Assembly (NCBI RefSeq): GCF_000720135.1
Contig: NZ_JOIU01000015.1
Location: forward strand, 124,001-188,000
Direction of reading: 5' to 3'
Length of the DNA stretch: 64,000 nt
From: Streptomyces sp. NRRL S-1022
Lineage (GTDB): Bacteria > Actinomycetota > Actinomycetes > Streptomycetales > Streptomycetaceae
Positions 1-8,895 of the stretch are shown here, piece after piece. Each line of letters opens with the position of its first letter. Position 1 is the first letter of the stretch. Made by a program: the position numbers and the translations under genes. The notes under the pieces are model-generated. The model saw nothing but the letters and a program-made list of their open reading frames with translations. It was not told where the DNA came from and made no database searches.

Positions 1-1
1 C

Positions 2-784
2 TACCCGCAGCAGGGCGCGCCCCAGCAGCCCGCCCCGTACGGCCAGCAGCCGAACCCCTACGGCCAGCAGCAGCCGTACGGCATGCCGCAGGCTCCGCAG
101 CCGGCCGGGGGGAAGAAGAAGACGGGCCTGATCCTCGGCGCGGTGGCCGTGGTCGCCGTCGTGGCGGTGGGCGCGTACTTCGCCCTCAGCGGTGGCAGCG
201 GCAGCAGCGGCGTCGCGGACGACGGCCCGCACAAGCTGACCACTCCGGCGACGGTGCTGTCCGAGTACAAGAAGAAGGACGGCAAGGGCGACACGCTGTC
301 GGAGACGGATCTGAAGGACGCCGAGAAGTGGGGCGTGCACGATCCGAAGGACGTCAGCGCGGAGTACAAGTCCGGGGACCAGGACAACCCGCTGAGCCAG
401 AAGGGGATCAACTTCGGCGGGGTGTACGGCACCATCGACGACCCCGAGAAGGCCGTCGACGCGATGTTCGCGTACTTCAAGAGCGAGTCGCAGAAGAGCG
501 GCGACAGCGAGGACTTCGCGCTGAAGGGCGAGCCGAAGGCGTACGAGCCGGCCGGGCTCGACGGCGCGGTCCTCAAGTGCCAGCAGGCCAGCGCCCCCAC
601 CGGTGCGAGCAGCGGCGGCCCGAAGCAGGTGACGATGACCCTCTGCGTCTGGGGTGACCACAGCACCCTCGGCCTGGTCATGCCGATGGACATCGCCAAT
701 CTCGCCGCGGGCCGCAGCAGCGACCCGGCGGCGGACGCCGAGCTGACCGCGAAGTTCCGCGCGGAGGTCCGCGTCAAGGCCTGA
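2..784 (+). CDS. Membrane-anchored protein of unknown function, 5' end cut by window edge
   Basis: The reading frame is open from the first full codon of the window, so the true start lies upstream. The visible protein begins with a Pro/Gln/Tyr/Gly-rich low-complexity tail (repeats of PYGQQ), then a KKK cluster, one hydrophobic segment at about residues 41-61 of the fragment, and a polar domain of about 190 residues outside the membrane. An N-terminal cytoplasmic PQG-rich tail followed by one membrane helix is a common layout for small Streptomyces surface proteins. I do not recognise the C-terminal domain, which has one Cys pair in its second half. It converges on clpX, and a strong hairpin lies between them. 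Confidence 0.75.
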   Translation, partial: YPQQGAPQQPAPYGQQPNPYGQQQPYGMPQAPQPAGGKKKTGLILGAVAVVAVVAVGAYFALSGGSGSSGVADDGPHKLTTPATVLSEYKKKDGKGDTLSETDLKDAEKWGVHDPKDVSAEYKSGDQDNPLSQKGINFGGVYGTIDDPEKAVDAMFAYFKSESQKSGDSEDFALKGEPKAYEPAGLDGAVLKCQQASAPTGASSGGPKQVTMTLCVWGDHSTLGLVMPMDIANLAAGRSSDPAADAELTAKFRAEVRVKA

Positions 785-801
785 CGCGCAGCGGCAACGG
801 C

Positions 802-833
802 GAAGGGCCCCGGTCGGTCGACCGGGGCCCTTC
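802..833. terminator. Shared bidirectional terminator hairpin
   Basis: A perfect 14-bp stem (802-815 with 820-833) closed by a 4-base loop sits 18 bases after the stop of the upstream membrane gene and 15 bases after the convergent end of clpX. It is symmetrical enough to stop transcription from both sides. There is no clear T tract, as usual in this G+C-rich genus. Confidence 0.8.
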
Positions 834-848
834 GCACACCGCTTGCGG

Positions 849-2135
849 CTACGCCGTCTTCTGCTCCCCCGAGCCCCGCCCGCGGGCGTCCCTCGGGATC
901 AGGGTGGGGTTGACGTTGGAGAGGACCACGTCGGCGGTGATGACCACCCGGGCGACGTCCTTGCGGGACGGGACCTCGTACATCACGCCCTGGAGGACCT
1001 CCTCCATGATGGCGCGCAGGCCGCGGGCGCCGGTCTGGCGGAGGATGGCCTGGTCGGCGATGGCCTCCAGGGCCTCGCGCTCGAAGTCCAGCTCGACGCC
1101 GTCGAGTTCGAAGAGGCGCTGGTACTGCTTGACCAGGGCGTTGCGGGGCTCGACCAGGATCTTGAGCAGGGCCTCGCGGTCCAGGTTGTGGACGCTCGTG
1201 ATCACGGGCAGACGGCCGATGAACTCGGGGATCATGCCGAACTTGACCAGGTCCTCCGGCATGACGTCCTCGAAGACGTCCTTGGCCTCCAGCTCGCGCT
1301 TGGACAGGATCGTCGCGCCGAAGCCGATGCCCTTGGCGCCGGCCCGGGCCTCGATGATCTTCTCCAGGCCCGCGAAGGCACCGCCCACGATGAACAGGAC
1401 GTTCGTCGTGTCGATCTGGATGAACTCCTGGTGGGGGTGCTTGCGGCCGCCCTGGGGCGGGACCGAGGCCGTGGTCCCCTCAAGGATCTTCAGCAGGGCC
1501 TGCTGCACGCCCTCGCCCGAGACGTCACGGGTGATCGACGGGTTCTCGCTCTTGCGGGCGACCTTGTCGATCTCGTCGATGTAGATGATCCCGGTCTCGG
1601 CCTTCTTGACGTCGTAGTCCGCCGCCTGGATCAGCTTCAGCAGGATGTTCTCGACGTCCTCGCCGACGTACCCCGCCTCGGTGAGCGCCGTCGCGTCGGC
1701 GATCGCGAAGGGGACGTTCAGCATCCGGGCCAGCGTCTGCGCGAGCAGCGTCTTGCCGGAGCCCGTGGGGCCGAGCAGGAGGATGTTGGACTTCGCCAGC
1801 TCGATGGCGTCGTCACGGCCGCTCGCGCCGCCGTTCTCGCCCGCCTGGACCCGCTTGTAGTGGTTGTACACCGCGACGGAGAGCGCCTTCTTGGCGGCCT
1901 CCTGGCCGACCACGTAGCCCTCGAGGAACTCGTAGATCTCGCGGGGCTTGGGCAGCTCCTCCCAGCGCACCTCGCTGGTCTCCGCGAGTTCCTCCTCGAT
2001 GATCTCGTTGCAGAGATCGATGCACTCGTCGCAGATGTACACACCGGGCCCTGCGATGAGCTTCTTGACCTGCTTCTGGCTCTTGCCGCAGAACGAGCAC
2101 TTGAGCAGATCGCCGCCGTCACCGATGCGTGCCAC
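849..2135 (-). CDS. clpX: ATP-dependent Clp protease ATP-binding subunit ClpX
   Basis: ClpX is the AAA+ unfoldase that recognises substrates and feeds them into the ClpP barrel in the cytoplasm. The 428-residue protein has full family length. The N-terminal zinc-binding domain shows four cysteines at 13, 16, 35 and 38. The Walker A motif GPTGSGKT is at 122-129 and the Walker B motif IYIDEID follows near residue 187. It is the last gene of the tig-clpP1-clpP2-clpX block, all on the minus strand, about 170 bases after clpP2. That gap holds overlapping inverted repeats, so clpX may be partly uncoupled from clpP1P2. The start gives the canonical [11 protein letters not shown]-terminus. Confidence 0.97.
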   Translation of the reverse strand: MARIGDGGDLLKCSFCGKSQKQVKKLIAGPGVYICDECIDLCNEIIEEELAETSEVRWEELPKPREIYEFLEGYVVGQEAAKKALSVAVYNHYKRVQAGENGGASGRDDAIELAKSNILLLGPTGSGKTLLAQTLARMLNVPFAIADATALTEAGYVGEDVENILLKLIQAADYDVKKAETGIIYIDEIDKVARKSENPSITRDVSGEGVQQALLKILEGTTASVPPQGGRKHPHQEFIQIDTTNVLFIVGGAFAGLEKIIEARAGAKGIGFGATILSKRELEAKDVFEDVMPEDLVKFGMIPEFIGRLPVITSVHNLDREALLKILVEPRNALVKQYQRLFELDGVELDFEREALEAIADQAILRQTGARGLRAIMEEVLQGVMYEVPSRKDVARVVITADVVLSNVNPTLIPRDARGRGSGEQKTA

Positions 2136-2222
2136 GGTGTGCTTCCCCTTCGCCTGGGAGACGCCTGGACGCTATGAGTCCAGCGGCTCCTGGTGCTGCC
2201 TTATGTCCGACGGTACCTTGCC

Positions 2223-2286
2223 GGGCCCGGTGTTCGGGCCCCCCTTGGCAGGGTTCACTTTGACGTGCTCCGCGCCAAGGGGGGCC
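2223..2286 (-). promoter_or_regulatory. Overlapping inverted repeats between clpP2 and clpX
   Basis: On the clpP2-to-clpX transcript, a perfect 13-base pairing is possible between 2274-2286 and 2237-2249 with a 24-base loop. A second 7-bp stem (2235-2241 with 2223-2229, 5-base loop) shares bases 2237-2241 with the first. The two structures therefore exclude each other. This could be a terminator after clpP2 or a conditional element controlling clpX. The geometry is visible; the function is inference. Confidence 0.5.
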
Positions 2287-2306
2287 GGACGTGCAGGGTT
2301 CCGCTG

Positions 2307-2972
2307 TCAGCGGACCTCGCTGTTGTTCAGCTTGCGGGTGGAGATGATCTGGTCGACGAGGCCGTACTCCAGCGCCTCCTCGGCCGTGAGGATCTTGTCG
2401 CGCTCGATGTCCTCGCGGACCTTCTCAAGCGGCCGGTTCGAGTGCTTGGCCAGCATGTTCTCCAGCTGCTCACGCATCCGGGTGAACTCGTTGGCGATGA
2501 TCTCCAGGTCGGAGAGCTGACCGCGGCCGGTGGAGCCCGCCGGCTGGTGGATCAGCACGCGGGAGTTCGGCAGCGCCATGCGCTTGCCGGGCGTACCGGC
2601 GGCGAGCAGGATGGCCGCGGCGGAGGCCGCCTGGCCCATGCAGACCGTCTGGATGTCCGGCTTCACGAACTGCATCGTGTCGTAGATCGCGGTCAGCGCG
2701 GTCATGTCGCCACCGGGGCTGTTGATGTAGATCGAGATGTCCCGGTCGGGGTCCATCGACTCCAGGCACAGCAGCTGCGCCATGACGTCGTTGGCGGAGG
2801 CGTCGTCGATCTGGACGCCCAAGAAGATCACGCGCTCCTCGAAGAGCTTCGCGTACGGGTCGTACTCGCGGATGCCCTGGGAGGTGCGCTCGACGAAGCG
2901 CGGGATGACGTAGCGGCTGTCGGGCCGGGGCCCTTCGTACATGCCGCTGGCGGCGCCGGGGAAGTTGCTCAT
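2307..2972 (-). CDS. clpP2: ATP-dependent Clp protease proteolytic subunit ClpP2
   Basis: This is a serine peptidase subunit of the Clp protease, active as a tetradecamer with ClpP1. Numbered from the ATG at 2972 (221 residues), the catalytic serine is S117 in GQAASA, the histidine H142 in LIHQPAG, and the aspartate D192 in ERDKI. The start at 2972 is preferred over upstream in-frame starts because it gives the normal short N-terminus and an AGGA-like ribosome site lies upstream. It follows clpP1 by 67 bases in the same direction, so the two are very likely one transcript. Streptomyces normally carries two such operons; this is the clpP1P2 pair by its linkage to tig and clpX. Confidence 0.96.
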   Translation of the reverse strand: MSNFPGAASGMYEGPRPDSRYVIPRFVERTSQGIREYDPYAKLFEERVIFLGVQIDDASANDVMAQLLCLESMDPDRDISIYINSPGGDMTALTAIYDTMQFVKPDIQTVCMGQAASAAAILLAAGTPGKRMALPNSRVLIHQPAGSTGRGQLSDLEIIANEFTRMREQLENMLAKHSNRPLEKVREDIERDKILTAEEALEYGLVDQIISTRKLNNSEVR

Positions 2973-3039
2973 GGGGTTCACCGTCCTGGTGGCGTTCGGG
3001 GGGCTGGTGTCTTCGCGGTGCGTGGCGTGGCCGGGCCGG

Positions 3040-3657
3040 TCAGGCACCGGTGCCGCCGCCTCCCGGAACACCCGAGGCGTGCGTGATGATCTCGTCAATG
3101 AGACCGTACTCCTTGGCCTCCTCCGGGGTGAACCAGCGGTCGCGGTCGCCGTCGCGGATGATCGCCTCGACCGTCTGGCCCGAGTGCCGGGCGGTCAGCT
3201 CCGACATGCGCTTCTTGGTACGCATCAGGTACTCGGCCTGGATCTTGATGTCCGAGACCGTACCGCCGAGGCCCGCGGAGCCCTGGTGCATCATGATGTC
3301 CGCGTGCGGCAGCGCGAAGCGCTTGCCGGCCGCGCCGCCGGTCAGCAGGAACTGGCCCATGGAGGCGGCCATACCCATGGCGATCGTCACCACGTCGTTC
3401 GGGATGTACTGCATGGTGTCGTAGATCGCCATGCCGGCCGTGACCGAGCCGCCCGGGCTGTTGATGTAGAGGTAGATGTCCTTGTCCGGGTCCGCGGCAA
3501 GGAGCAGCAGCTGCGCGGTGATCTTGTTCGCGATGTCGTCGTCAACCTGCTGGCCGAGGAAGATGATCCGCTCGTTGAGCAGCCGGTTGTAGACCTGGTC
3601 GCCGAGGCCACCACCGATGGAAGGCTCGCCGGCGGCGGAGGGCATCAGATTCGTCAC
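3040..3657 (-). CDS. clpP1: ATP-dependent Clp protease proteolytic subunit ClpP1
   Basis: Serine peptidase subunit of the Clp protease, 205 residues. The catalytic triad is visible as S99 in GMAASMG, H124 in IMMHQGS and D173 in DRDRWF, and the handle region follows the usual spacing. The C-terminus is a Gly-rich tail. It is the first gene of the clpP1-clpP2 operon and lies downstream of a good match to the ClgR operator, consistent with the known activation of this operon by ClgR in Streptomyces lividans. Confidence 0.96.
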   Translation of the reverse strand: MTNLMPSAAGEPSIGGGLGDQVYNRLLNERIIFLGQQVDDDIANKITAQLLLLAADPDKDIYLYINSPGGSVTAGMAIYDTMQYIPNDVVTIAMGMAASMGQFLLTGGAAGKRFALPHADIMMHQGSAGLGGTVSDIKIQAEYLMRTKKRMSELTARHSGQTVEAIIRDGDRDRWFTPEEAKEYGLIDEIITHASGVPGGGGTGA

Positions 3658-3767
3658 GTATCCACCTGCTCGTCTTACGACGGCGCCGGGCCGTCTCAGT
3701 TCTGCTTGTTCTGCCTTTCATGGACCCTAACGCGAGGGCCCCTTCCGGGAATCCCGGGAATGGGGGT

Positions 3768-3781
3768 GTTCGCCGGGGGCG
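3768..3781 (-). promoter_or_regulatory. ClgR-type operator upstream of clpP1
   Basis: The plus strand reads GTTCGC, five bases, then GCG, which matches the published ClgR consensus GTTCGC-N5-GCG. It lies about 110 bases upstream of the clpP1 start. A possible -10 (TAGGGT on the minus strand, 3724-3729) would place the box upstream of the polymerase, as expected for an activator. Confidence 0.65.
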
Positions 3782-3832
3782 TAGCGCTCCGCAGGGGGGC
3801 CGGGCGGGGGGTTTCGAGTCCCGGAACCACGA

Positions 3833-3863
3833 ACGGGCCCCGGGGATGGTCCCCAGGGCCCGT
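3833..3863 (-). terminator. Terminator after tig
   Basis: An interrupted hairpin pairs 3833-3840 with 3856-3863 and, inside one mismatch, 3842-3846 with 3850-3854. It begins 31 bases beyond the tig stop codon and precedes the clpP1 control region. Confidence 0.7.
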
Positions 3864-3894
3864 CGTACGCGCCTTACCGGCGCCGTGGGGCTGC

Positions 3895-5274
3895 TCAGCC
3901 CTCGGCGTTCTCCTCGGAGGCCTCGGAGGTCTCCGACGCCTCGGCGGCCTCGGTCTCCTCCTCCTCGTCGTCCAGGTTGACGATCTCGCCGTTGGTGTCC
4001 TTCACCGTGGCGGCCTCGACCACGACGGCCAGGGCCTTGCCGCGGGCGACCTCGCCGACCAGGAGCGGCACCTGGCCGCCCTCGACGACGGCCTGGGCGA
4101 ACTGGTCGGGGGACATGCCGGAGGAGGCCGCACGCCGCATGAGGTGCTCGGTGAGCTCCTCCTGGTTGACGTTGAGGTTCTCCTTCTTGACCAGCTCGTC
4201 GAGGACGAACTGGGTCTTGATGCCCTTGACCGCGGCCTCGCGGGTCTCGGTCTCGAACTCCTCGGCGGTCTTGCCCTGGATCTCCAGGTACTTGTCGAGG
4301 GTGAGGCCCATCTGGCCGAGCTGGTGGTGCTCCAGGTTGTGCTTGCGGGTGTTGATCTCGTCCTCGAGCAGCTTCTCGGGGACCGGGACCTCGACCAGCT
4401 CGAGGAGCTTCTCCAGGACACGCTCCTGGGCCTGGGTGGCCTGGTCGAACTGCTTCATGTTCGCGAGGCGCTTGCGGCTGTCCGCCTTGAGCTCCTCCAG
4501 GGTGTCGAACTCCGAGGCGAGCTGCGCGAACTCGTCGTCCAGCCCGGGCAGTTCACGGGCGGCGACCTGGGTGACCTTGACGGTGACCTCGGCCTCCCTG
4601 CCCGCGGCGGAGCCGCCCTTCAGCTCGGAGGTGAAGGTGGCCTCCTCACCGGCGGACAGGCCCTTCACGGCGTCGTCGATGCCGTCGAGCAGCTCGCCGG
4701 AGCCGATGGTGTACGAGACACCGTTGGCGATGCCGTCCTCCAGCACCTCGCCGTCGACCTTGGCCTCCAGGTCGATGGTGACGACGTCGCCGTCCTCGGC
4801 GGCACGCTCGACCGGGGAGGTGGAGGCGAAGCGCTCGCGCAGCTGCTCGACCGACTTCTCCACGTCCTCGTCGGTGACCTCGACGGGGTCGACCTCGACC
4901 TCGATGCCGGAGTAGTCCGGGATCTCCACGGCCGGGCGGACGTCCACCTCGGCGGTGAAGTTCAGCGTCTCGCCGTCCTTCAGCTCGGTGATGTCGACGT
5001 CGGGCTGGCCCAGCGGGCTCAGCTCGGCCTCGTTGACCGCCTCGGTGTAGAACTTCGGCAGCGCGTCGTTGACGGCCTCCTCCAGCACCGCACCGCGGCC
5101 GAACCGCTGGTCGATCACGCGGGCCGGGATCTTGCCCTTACGGAAGCCCTTCACCGTGACCTGCTGGTTGATCTTCTTGTACGCCGCGTCGAGGCTGTCC
5201 TTGAGCTCCTCGAAGGGCACCTCGACAGTGAGCCGAACCCGGGTCGGGTTCAGGGTCTCCACGGCGCTCTTCAC
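3895..5274 (-). CDS. tig: Trigger factor, ribosome-associated chaperone and peptidyl-prolyl isomerase
   Basis: Trigger factor binds near the ribosome exit tunnel and shields nascent chains. The GTG at 5274 gives the conserved start [15 protein letters not shown] and has a strong AAGGAG site 8 bases upstream; longer in-frame extensions lack both. The 459-residue product has the N-terminal ribosome-binding domain with the signature GFRKGKIP near residue 45, a central FKBP-like isomerase domain, and a helical C-terminal domain ending in a Glu-rich tail, which is normal for actinobacterial members. It lies directly upstream of clpP1P2-clpX in the same direction, the usual protein-quality-control neighbourhood. 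Confidence 0.96.
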   Translation of the reverse strand: MKSAVETLNPTRVRLTVEVPFEELKDSLDAAYKKINQQVTVKGFRKGKIPARVIDQRFGRGAVLEEAVNDALPKFYTEAVNEAELSPLGQPDVDITELKDGETLNFTAEVDVRPAVEIPDYSGIEVEVDPVEVTDEDVEKSVEQLRERFASTSPVERAAEDGDVVTIDLEAKVDGEVLEDGIANGVSYTIGSGELLDGIDDAVKGLSAGEEATFTSELKGGSAAGREAEVTVKVTQVAARELPGLDDEFAQLASEFDTLEELKADSRKRLANMKQFDQATQAQERVLEKLLELVEVPVPEKLLEDEINTRKHNLEHHQLGQMGLTLDKYLEIQGKTAEEFETETREAAVKGIKTQFVLDELVKKENLNVNQEELTEHLMRRAASSGMSPDQFAQAVVEGGQVPLLVGEVARGKALAVVVEAATVKDTNGEIVNLDDEEEETEAAEASETSEASEENAEG

Positions 5275-5393
5275 GGTTCGGTCTCCTTGTGGCTGACTTC
5301 TCGGGTTCTGCCGGAGCCTGACGGGCCCGGCGGATTTCGCCGCCCGGAGGAGTTCGGGCCGTGAGGGCCGGGACACACGGGCGCGCAGCTTGC

Positions 5394-5422
5394 ATAGTAA
5401 CCGCAGCCGGTCAGCGCCCCAA
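5394..5422 (-). promoter_or_regulatory. Candidate sigma-70-type promoter of tig
   Basis: On the minus strand TTGGGG (5417-5422) and TACTAT (5394-5399) are separated by exactly 17 bases. Transcription from here would give a leader of about 110 bases before the tig GTG. The -35 is only a partial match, so this is a candidate. Confidence 0.5.
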
Positions 5423-5451
5423 AAGGCGATCATCGTGACGTCATGAGCCGG

Positions 5452-5528
5452 TGGTCGGGGTGGCGGGATTTGAACCCACGGCCTTCCGCTCCCAAAGCGG
5501 ACGCGCTACCAAGCTGCGCCACACCCCG
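5452..5528 (-). tRNA. tRNA-Pro, anticodon TGG, CCA encoded
   Basis: On the minus strand a full cloverleaf folds. The acceptor CGGGGTG pairs with CACCCCG, the anticodon loop CTTTGGGA carries TGG, and the T loop reads GTTCAAATC. The discriminator A is followed by a genomically encoded CCA at 5452-5454. A -10-like TACCCT lies just upstream at 5544-5549. Confidence 0.95.
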
Positions 5529-5689
5529 TCTGGTGCGACACGTAGGGTACATGCCCGGACCCGATCCGTCGGCCGCATTCTCCGGGGCGGGACGCGTGGT
5601 GCCGGCGTGGTCGTATTCGTTGGCCTCGGCGGCGGGCGACCCGCTACGATGCCTTCAGTGCCGCGGTCACCGACCTGCGGCGCAGCGTT

Positions 5690-5760
5690 GCGGGCGTAGC
5701 TCAATGGTAGAGCCCTAGTCTTCCAAACTAGCTACGCGGGTTCGATTCCCGTCGCCCGCT
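5690..5760 (+). tRNA. tRNA-Gly, anticodon TCC
   Basis: The 71-base cloverleaf has acceptor arms GCGGGCG and CGCCCGC, anticodon loop CTTCCAA with TCC, and T loop GTTCGATTC. The discriminator is T and CCA is not encoded. It is divergent from tRNA-Pro, and a TACGAT -10-like hexamer lies at 5645-5650. Confidence 0.95.
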
Positions 5761-5770
5761 CTCTACGGCT

Positions 5771-5808
5771 CAGGGCCAGGCCGAGGATGATTCCTCGGCC
5801 TGGCCCTG
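5771..5808 (+). terminator. Terminator after tRNA-Gly
   Basis: A perfect 17-bp stem (5771-5787 with 5792-5808) and a TGAT loop begin 10 bases after the tRNA. Confidence 0.85.
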
Positions 5809-5990
5809 GGTGTTTCCGGCGATCTGCTCTCAGGCAGCCGTGTGCGACGGGGGGCGATGACCGCGGTCACGCGGACGCAGAAACCGGCCGAGCCTTGGTG
5901 GGCGATTTCGCTGGCGGCAGGCGGCGGGGTGGTCCTCTGCCGGCTGCGCCGAGCGGGGGAAGCCCTCCCTGACCCCCCTGTGCCCCCTGC

Positions 5991-6021
5991 GTGCCCCGTC
6001 CGGCGATGCCGGACGGGGCAC
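5991..6021 (-). terminator. Terminator after the Ser/Thr kinase gene
   Basis: A perfect 14-bp stem (5991-6004 with 6008-6021) with a 3-base loop lies 6 bases beyond the kinase stop codon. The stretch 5809-5990 shows no gene. Confidence 0.8.
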
Positions 6022-6026
6022 AGCGG

Positions 6027-8180
6027 TCACAGGCCCTTGACGTCGACGCTGTAGACCGCACGCAGGCCGTAGGGGACGTAGAGGGCGTCGCCGGACAGGA
6101 CGGGGGCGGCCGCGGTGTTGCCGGAGCCGGTGTTGTCGCTGTCGTCGCGGCCGGGGAGCGTGCCGGTGACCTTGCCGGTGCGCAGGTCGAGGGCGGCCAG
6201 CCGGCCGGTGGGAGAGGCCAGGTAGAGCCGGGTGGCGGAGGCGGCGGGCGGGCCGGGCTGCTCGACGGTGGAGTTGCTCTGCCACAGCTCGCGGCCGGTC
6301 AGCGGGTCGATGGCGCGGACGCTGCCGCTGGTGAGGGTGAGGCAGAGGATGCCGCGGACGAGGTGGGCGCCGGAGGCGTTGCGCGGGGTGGACAGCCGTA
6401 CTGTCGTCAGGATGTGCGAGGAGGGGTCGACCAGGGTCAGGCCGGTCAGCTTGTCCGTGAGCGGGTCGGCGCTCAGCACCAGGTGGCCCCGGGTCTCGCC
6501 GGCCAGGTACTGCGCGCCCCTGACGGTGACCGTCCAGCGGCTGCGGCCGGTGGCCGGGTCGAGCCGGGCGAGCGTGGTGCGCGCCTGGTCGCCTTCCGCT
6601 TCGAGGTGCCGGCAGGTCAGGTACGGCTGTCCGCCCGCGCCGCTCAGCTGGCACTCGCCGCTGCTGTCGGCGAGGCTCTCGGGCAGCCGGTGGCGCCAGC
6701 GCACCTTGCCGTGCGCGGCGTCGAGGAGGGCGTAGGAGTCGGAGTCGTGGCCCATGGCGGTGATGACCCCGGCCGGGGTGGCGACGGCGCCGGCGGTGTC
6801 GGGGCCCAGGCCGTCCGCGCTCGCGGAGACGACCGTCCGCCAGAGCTGCCTGCCGGTGGCCGGGTCCAGTGCCTGCACGGTGTACGTGGTCCGGCTCTCC
6901 GTGTCCTCGCCGCGGGTCTTGAGGTCGTGGTCGTCGGCGCCGTAGACGTAGACGGCGCCGGGGCGGGTCCCGATGATCGTGCCGCCGCCGCTGCTCCTGA
7001 CCTCGGAGGGGGTGGGGTCCATCGGCCTGGTCCAGGTGTTGCGGCCGTCGGCGAGGGAGAACCGGGTGGCCATGATGCCGTCGCCGGCGCACAGCAGTGC
7101 CTTGTCGGCCAGGGCGCAGCGGCTGAAGGGGCCGCCCGGGCCCGTCGTGTTCGGGTTCCCGGCCACGGGGTCCGCGGCCTGCCGGTGCCAGGCGTGCCAG
7201 CCGGCCGGCAGCTCGTGCGGCTCGTTCCCGCCGGCGCGGGCGAGGACGGTGGTGGTGGCGGCCACGGCGGCCAGTACGGCGGTGGCGGCCACGGCGGCGG
7301 GCCACCGGCGGCGCCGGCGCGGCGCGGGCTCGGTGTCCGGCGGCGCCGGCTCGGGGCGCGGGTCGGGCAGCCGGCCCTCGCGGAGCAGGTGCAGCAGTTC
7401 GTCGGGGCCGGGGCGGGACTTGGGGTGCTTCTCCAGGCAGAGGCGGACGAAGGGCAGCAGGTCGTCGGGGACGCCGGCCAGCTCGGGGGCGCCCTCGACG
7501 ACGCGGGTCGCGGTCTCCCAGGGGCTCGGGCTGTCGAAGGGGCCGCGGCGGGTGGCGGCGTACACGAGGACGGCGCCGAGGGAGAAGATGTCGGTGGCCG
7601 GGCCGACCTCGTGCGGCGAGGTGAACTGCTCGGGGGACATGAAGGGCGGGGTGCCCATCACGCGGCCGGTCTGGGTGAGGGCGTCCATGCCGGCGGTCTC
7701 GGCGGCGCGGGAGACGCCGAAGTCGATGACCCGGGGGCCGTCGTCGGCGAGCATGACGTTGGCCGGTTTCAGGTCCCGGTGGACCACTCCCGCGCGGTGG
7801 ATGTCGCGCAGCGCCTCGGCGAGGCCGGCGGCGAGGTCGCGCAGCCGGTCCGGCGGGAGCGGGCCGTGCCGGCGGACGTGGGTGCCGAGGTCCGCGCCGG
7901 GGATGTAGAGGGTGGCCATCCAGGGGCTCGGCGCGTCGGCGTCCGCGTCCACCACGGGGGCCGTGAAGGCGCCGCTGACCTGGCGGGCGGCGGCCACCTC
8001 GCGGCGGAACCGGGTGCGGAACTCGTCGTCGTCGGCGTACTGGCCGTGGACCACCTTGACGGCGAGCCGGCGGCCGGAGGCGGAGCGGGCGAGGTAGACC
8101 ACGCCCATGCCGCCGCTGCCGAGGCGGTCCTCGATCCGGTAGCCGCCGACCTCCGGCGGGTCCGAGTCGCGCAGCGCCAT
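6027..8180 (-). CDS. Membrane Ser/Thr protein kinase with extracellular PQQ-like beta-propeller
   Basis: A Hanks-type (PknB-like) kinase that probably senses an external signal. In the 717-residue product the glycine loop GSGGMG is at 21-26, the ATP-binding lysine at 42 (AVKVV), the catalytic loop HRDLKPAN at 134-141, DFG at 153-155 and the activation segment GTPPFMSPEQ near 176. A Pro-rich linker and an Arg cluster lead into one membrane helix at about 293-314. The remaining 400 residues contain repeated DPATGRxxW blades typical of quinoprotein-like WD/PQQ propellers. The ATG at 8180 is chosen because it starts just before the kinase fold. The ligand of the propeller is unknown. Confidence 0.9.
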   Translation of the reverse strand: MALRDSDPPEVGGYRIEDRLGSGGMGVVYLARSASGRRLAVKVVHGQYADDDEFRTRFRREVAAARQVSGAFTAPVVDADADAPSPWMATLYIPGADLGTHVRRHGPLPPDRLRDLAAGLAEALRDIHRAGVVHRDLKPANVMLADDGPRVIDFGVSRAAETAGMDALTQTGRVMGTPPFMSPEQFTSPHEVGPATDIFSLGAVLVYAATRRGPFDSPSPWETATRVVEGAPELAGVPDDLLPFVRLCLEKHPKSRPGPDELLHLLREGRLPDPRPEPAPPDTEPAPRRRRRWPAAVAATAVLAAVAATTTVLARAGGNEPHELPAGWHAWHRQAADPVAGNPNTTGPGGPFSRCALADKALLCAGDGIMATRFSLADGRNTWTRPMDPTPSEVRSSGGGTIIGTRPGAVYVYGADDHDLKTRGEDTESRTTYTVQALDPATGRQLWRTVVSASADGLGPDTAGAVATPAGVITAMGHDSDSYALLDAAHGKVRWRHRLPESLADSSGECQLSGAGGQPYLTCRHLEAEGDQARTTLARLDPATGRSRWTVTVRGAQYLAGETRGHLVLSADPLTDKLTGLTLVDPSSHILTTVRLSTPRNASGAHLVRGILCLTLTSGSVRAIDPLTGRELWQSNSTVEQPGPPAASATRLYLASPTGRLAALDLRTGKVTGTLPGRDDSDNTGSGNTAAAPVLSGDALYVPYGLRAVYSVDVKGL

Positions 8181-8309
8181 TCCCGTACGTACCCCCGTTG
8201 TTTCGGCTGTGCGGCCCGCTCGGGCCCGCCGGGCCGCACCGGCCCGGCACCGGCCCCCCGCCGGCACACCACCGGTTCCGCGCCGGAACGGCGCCGGCCC
8301 CCGCCCCGG

Positions 8310-8504
8310 TCAGAACCTGATCGAGTTGATGGACTCCGCTATCGAGTTCAGGAAGCGGTCGATCGATGGTGCCATGCCGGTGGAGGCCAGGAAGAAACCG
8401 AAGAGGATCGCGACGATGGCGGGTCCGGCCTTGATGTTCCCCCCTCGGATCAACACCACCAGGATGATCGCCAACAGCAGCACCACGGACAGTGAAATGG
8501 CCAC
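8310..8504 (-). CDS. Small two-helix membrane protein
   Basis: A 64-residue protein starting at GTG. It is almost entirely two hydrophobic helices (about residues 3-18 and 28-43) separated by the polar turn IRGGNIKAGP, followed by an amphipathic C-terminus. I recognise it only as a conserved-looking Streptomyces small membrane protein; no function can be assigned. It lies 129 bases upstream of the kinase in the same direction and could be cotranscribed. Confidence 0.7.
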   Translation of the reverse strand: MAISLSVVLLLAIILVVLIRGGNIKAGPAIVAILFGFFLASTGMAPSIDRFLNSIAESINSIRF

Positions 8505-8895
8505 AACTGATCACACACCCTCGGTCGGTCCGCACTCCCGGCCCGGAGGTACGGCCCGCGCACCCCCGCCAGAACCATCGTGCCACCAACCCGGCCGCCC
8601 TATGCGGCCCATGACACAACGTCGGAGACGGATCCCGGTGCGGGCGATGCGCCGCACGGTAATTCGAGGGGGCCGCGCACCCGACTCGCCGGGAAATTAA
8701 GCGAGTTCGTTTCCATGCCCACACATCATGCGCCCAGGTAATTGGAATTGACGGCACAGGAAAGAGGTATGCCCTAATTAGTCAGGATGAATCGGGACAT
8801 CGAGGGTGAACTGACGACCCGTGCGTGCCCGTCATCACGTGGACAAGAGAGGCACGTTCGGGAAATAAGCGGGTACCCGGAGGGGATAACCAGGA
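8505..8895. other. Intergenic stretch with divergent promoters, lower G+C
   Basis: No gene is visible in these 391 bases. The part from about 8650 to 8800 is clearly richer in A+T than its surroundings and has TTGACG at 8748-8753 and TAATTA at 8775-8780, but their spacing (21) is too wide for an ordinary promoter. It must hold the start signals for the small membrane protein (leftward) and the acyltransferase (rightward). Confidence 0.5.

Noticed and set aside
5830..8757. A 975-codon minus-strand frame over the kinase gene
   Set aside because: Arg/Pro/His-rich shadow of the real kinase frame with no motifs.
8748..8780. TTGACG and TAATTA as a promoter for the acyltransferase
   Set aside because: The 21-base spacing is too wide for a standard promoter.
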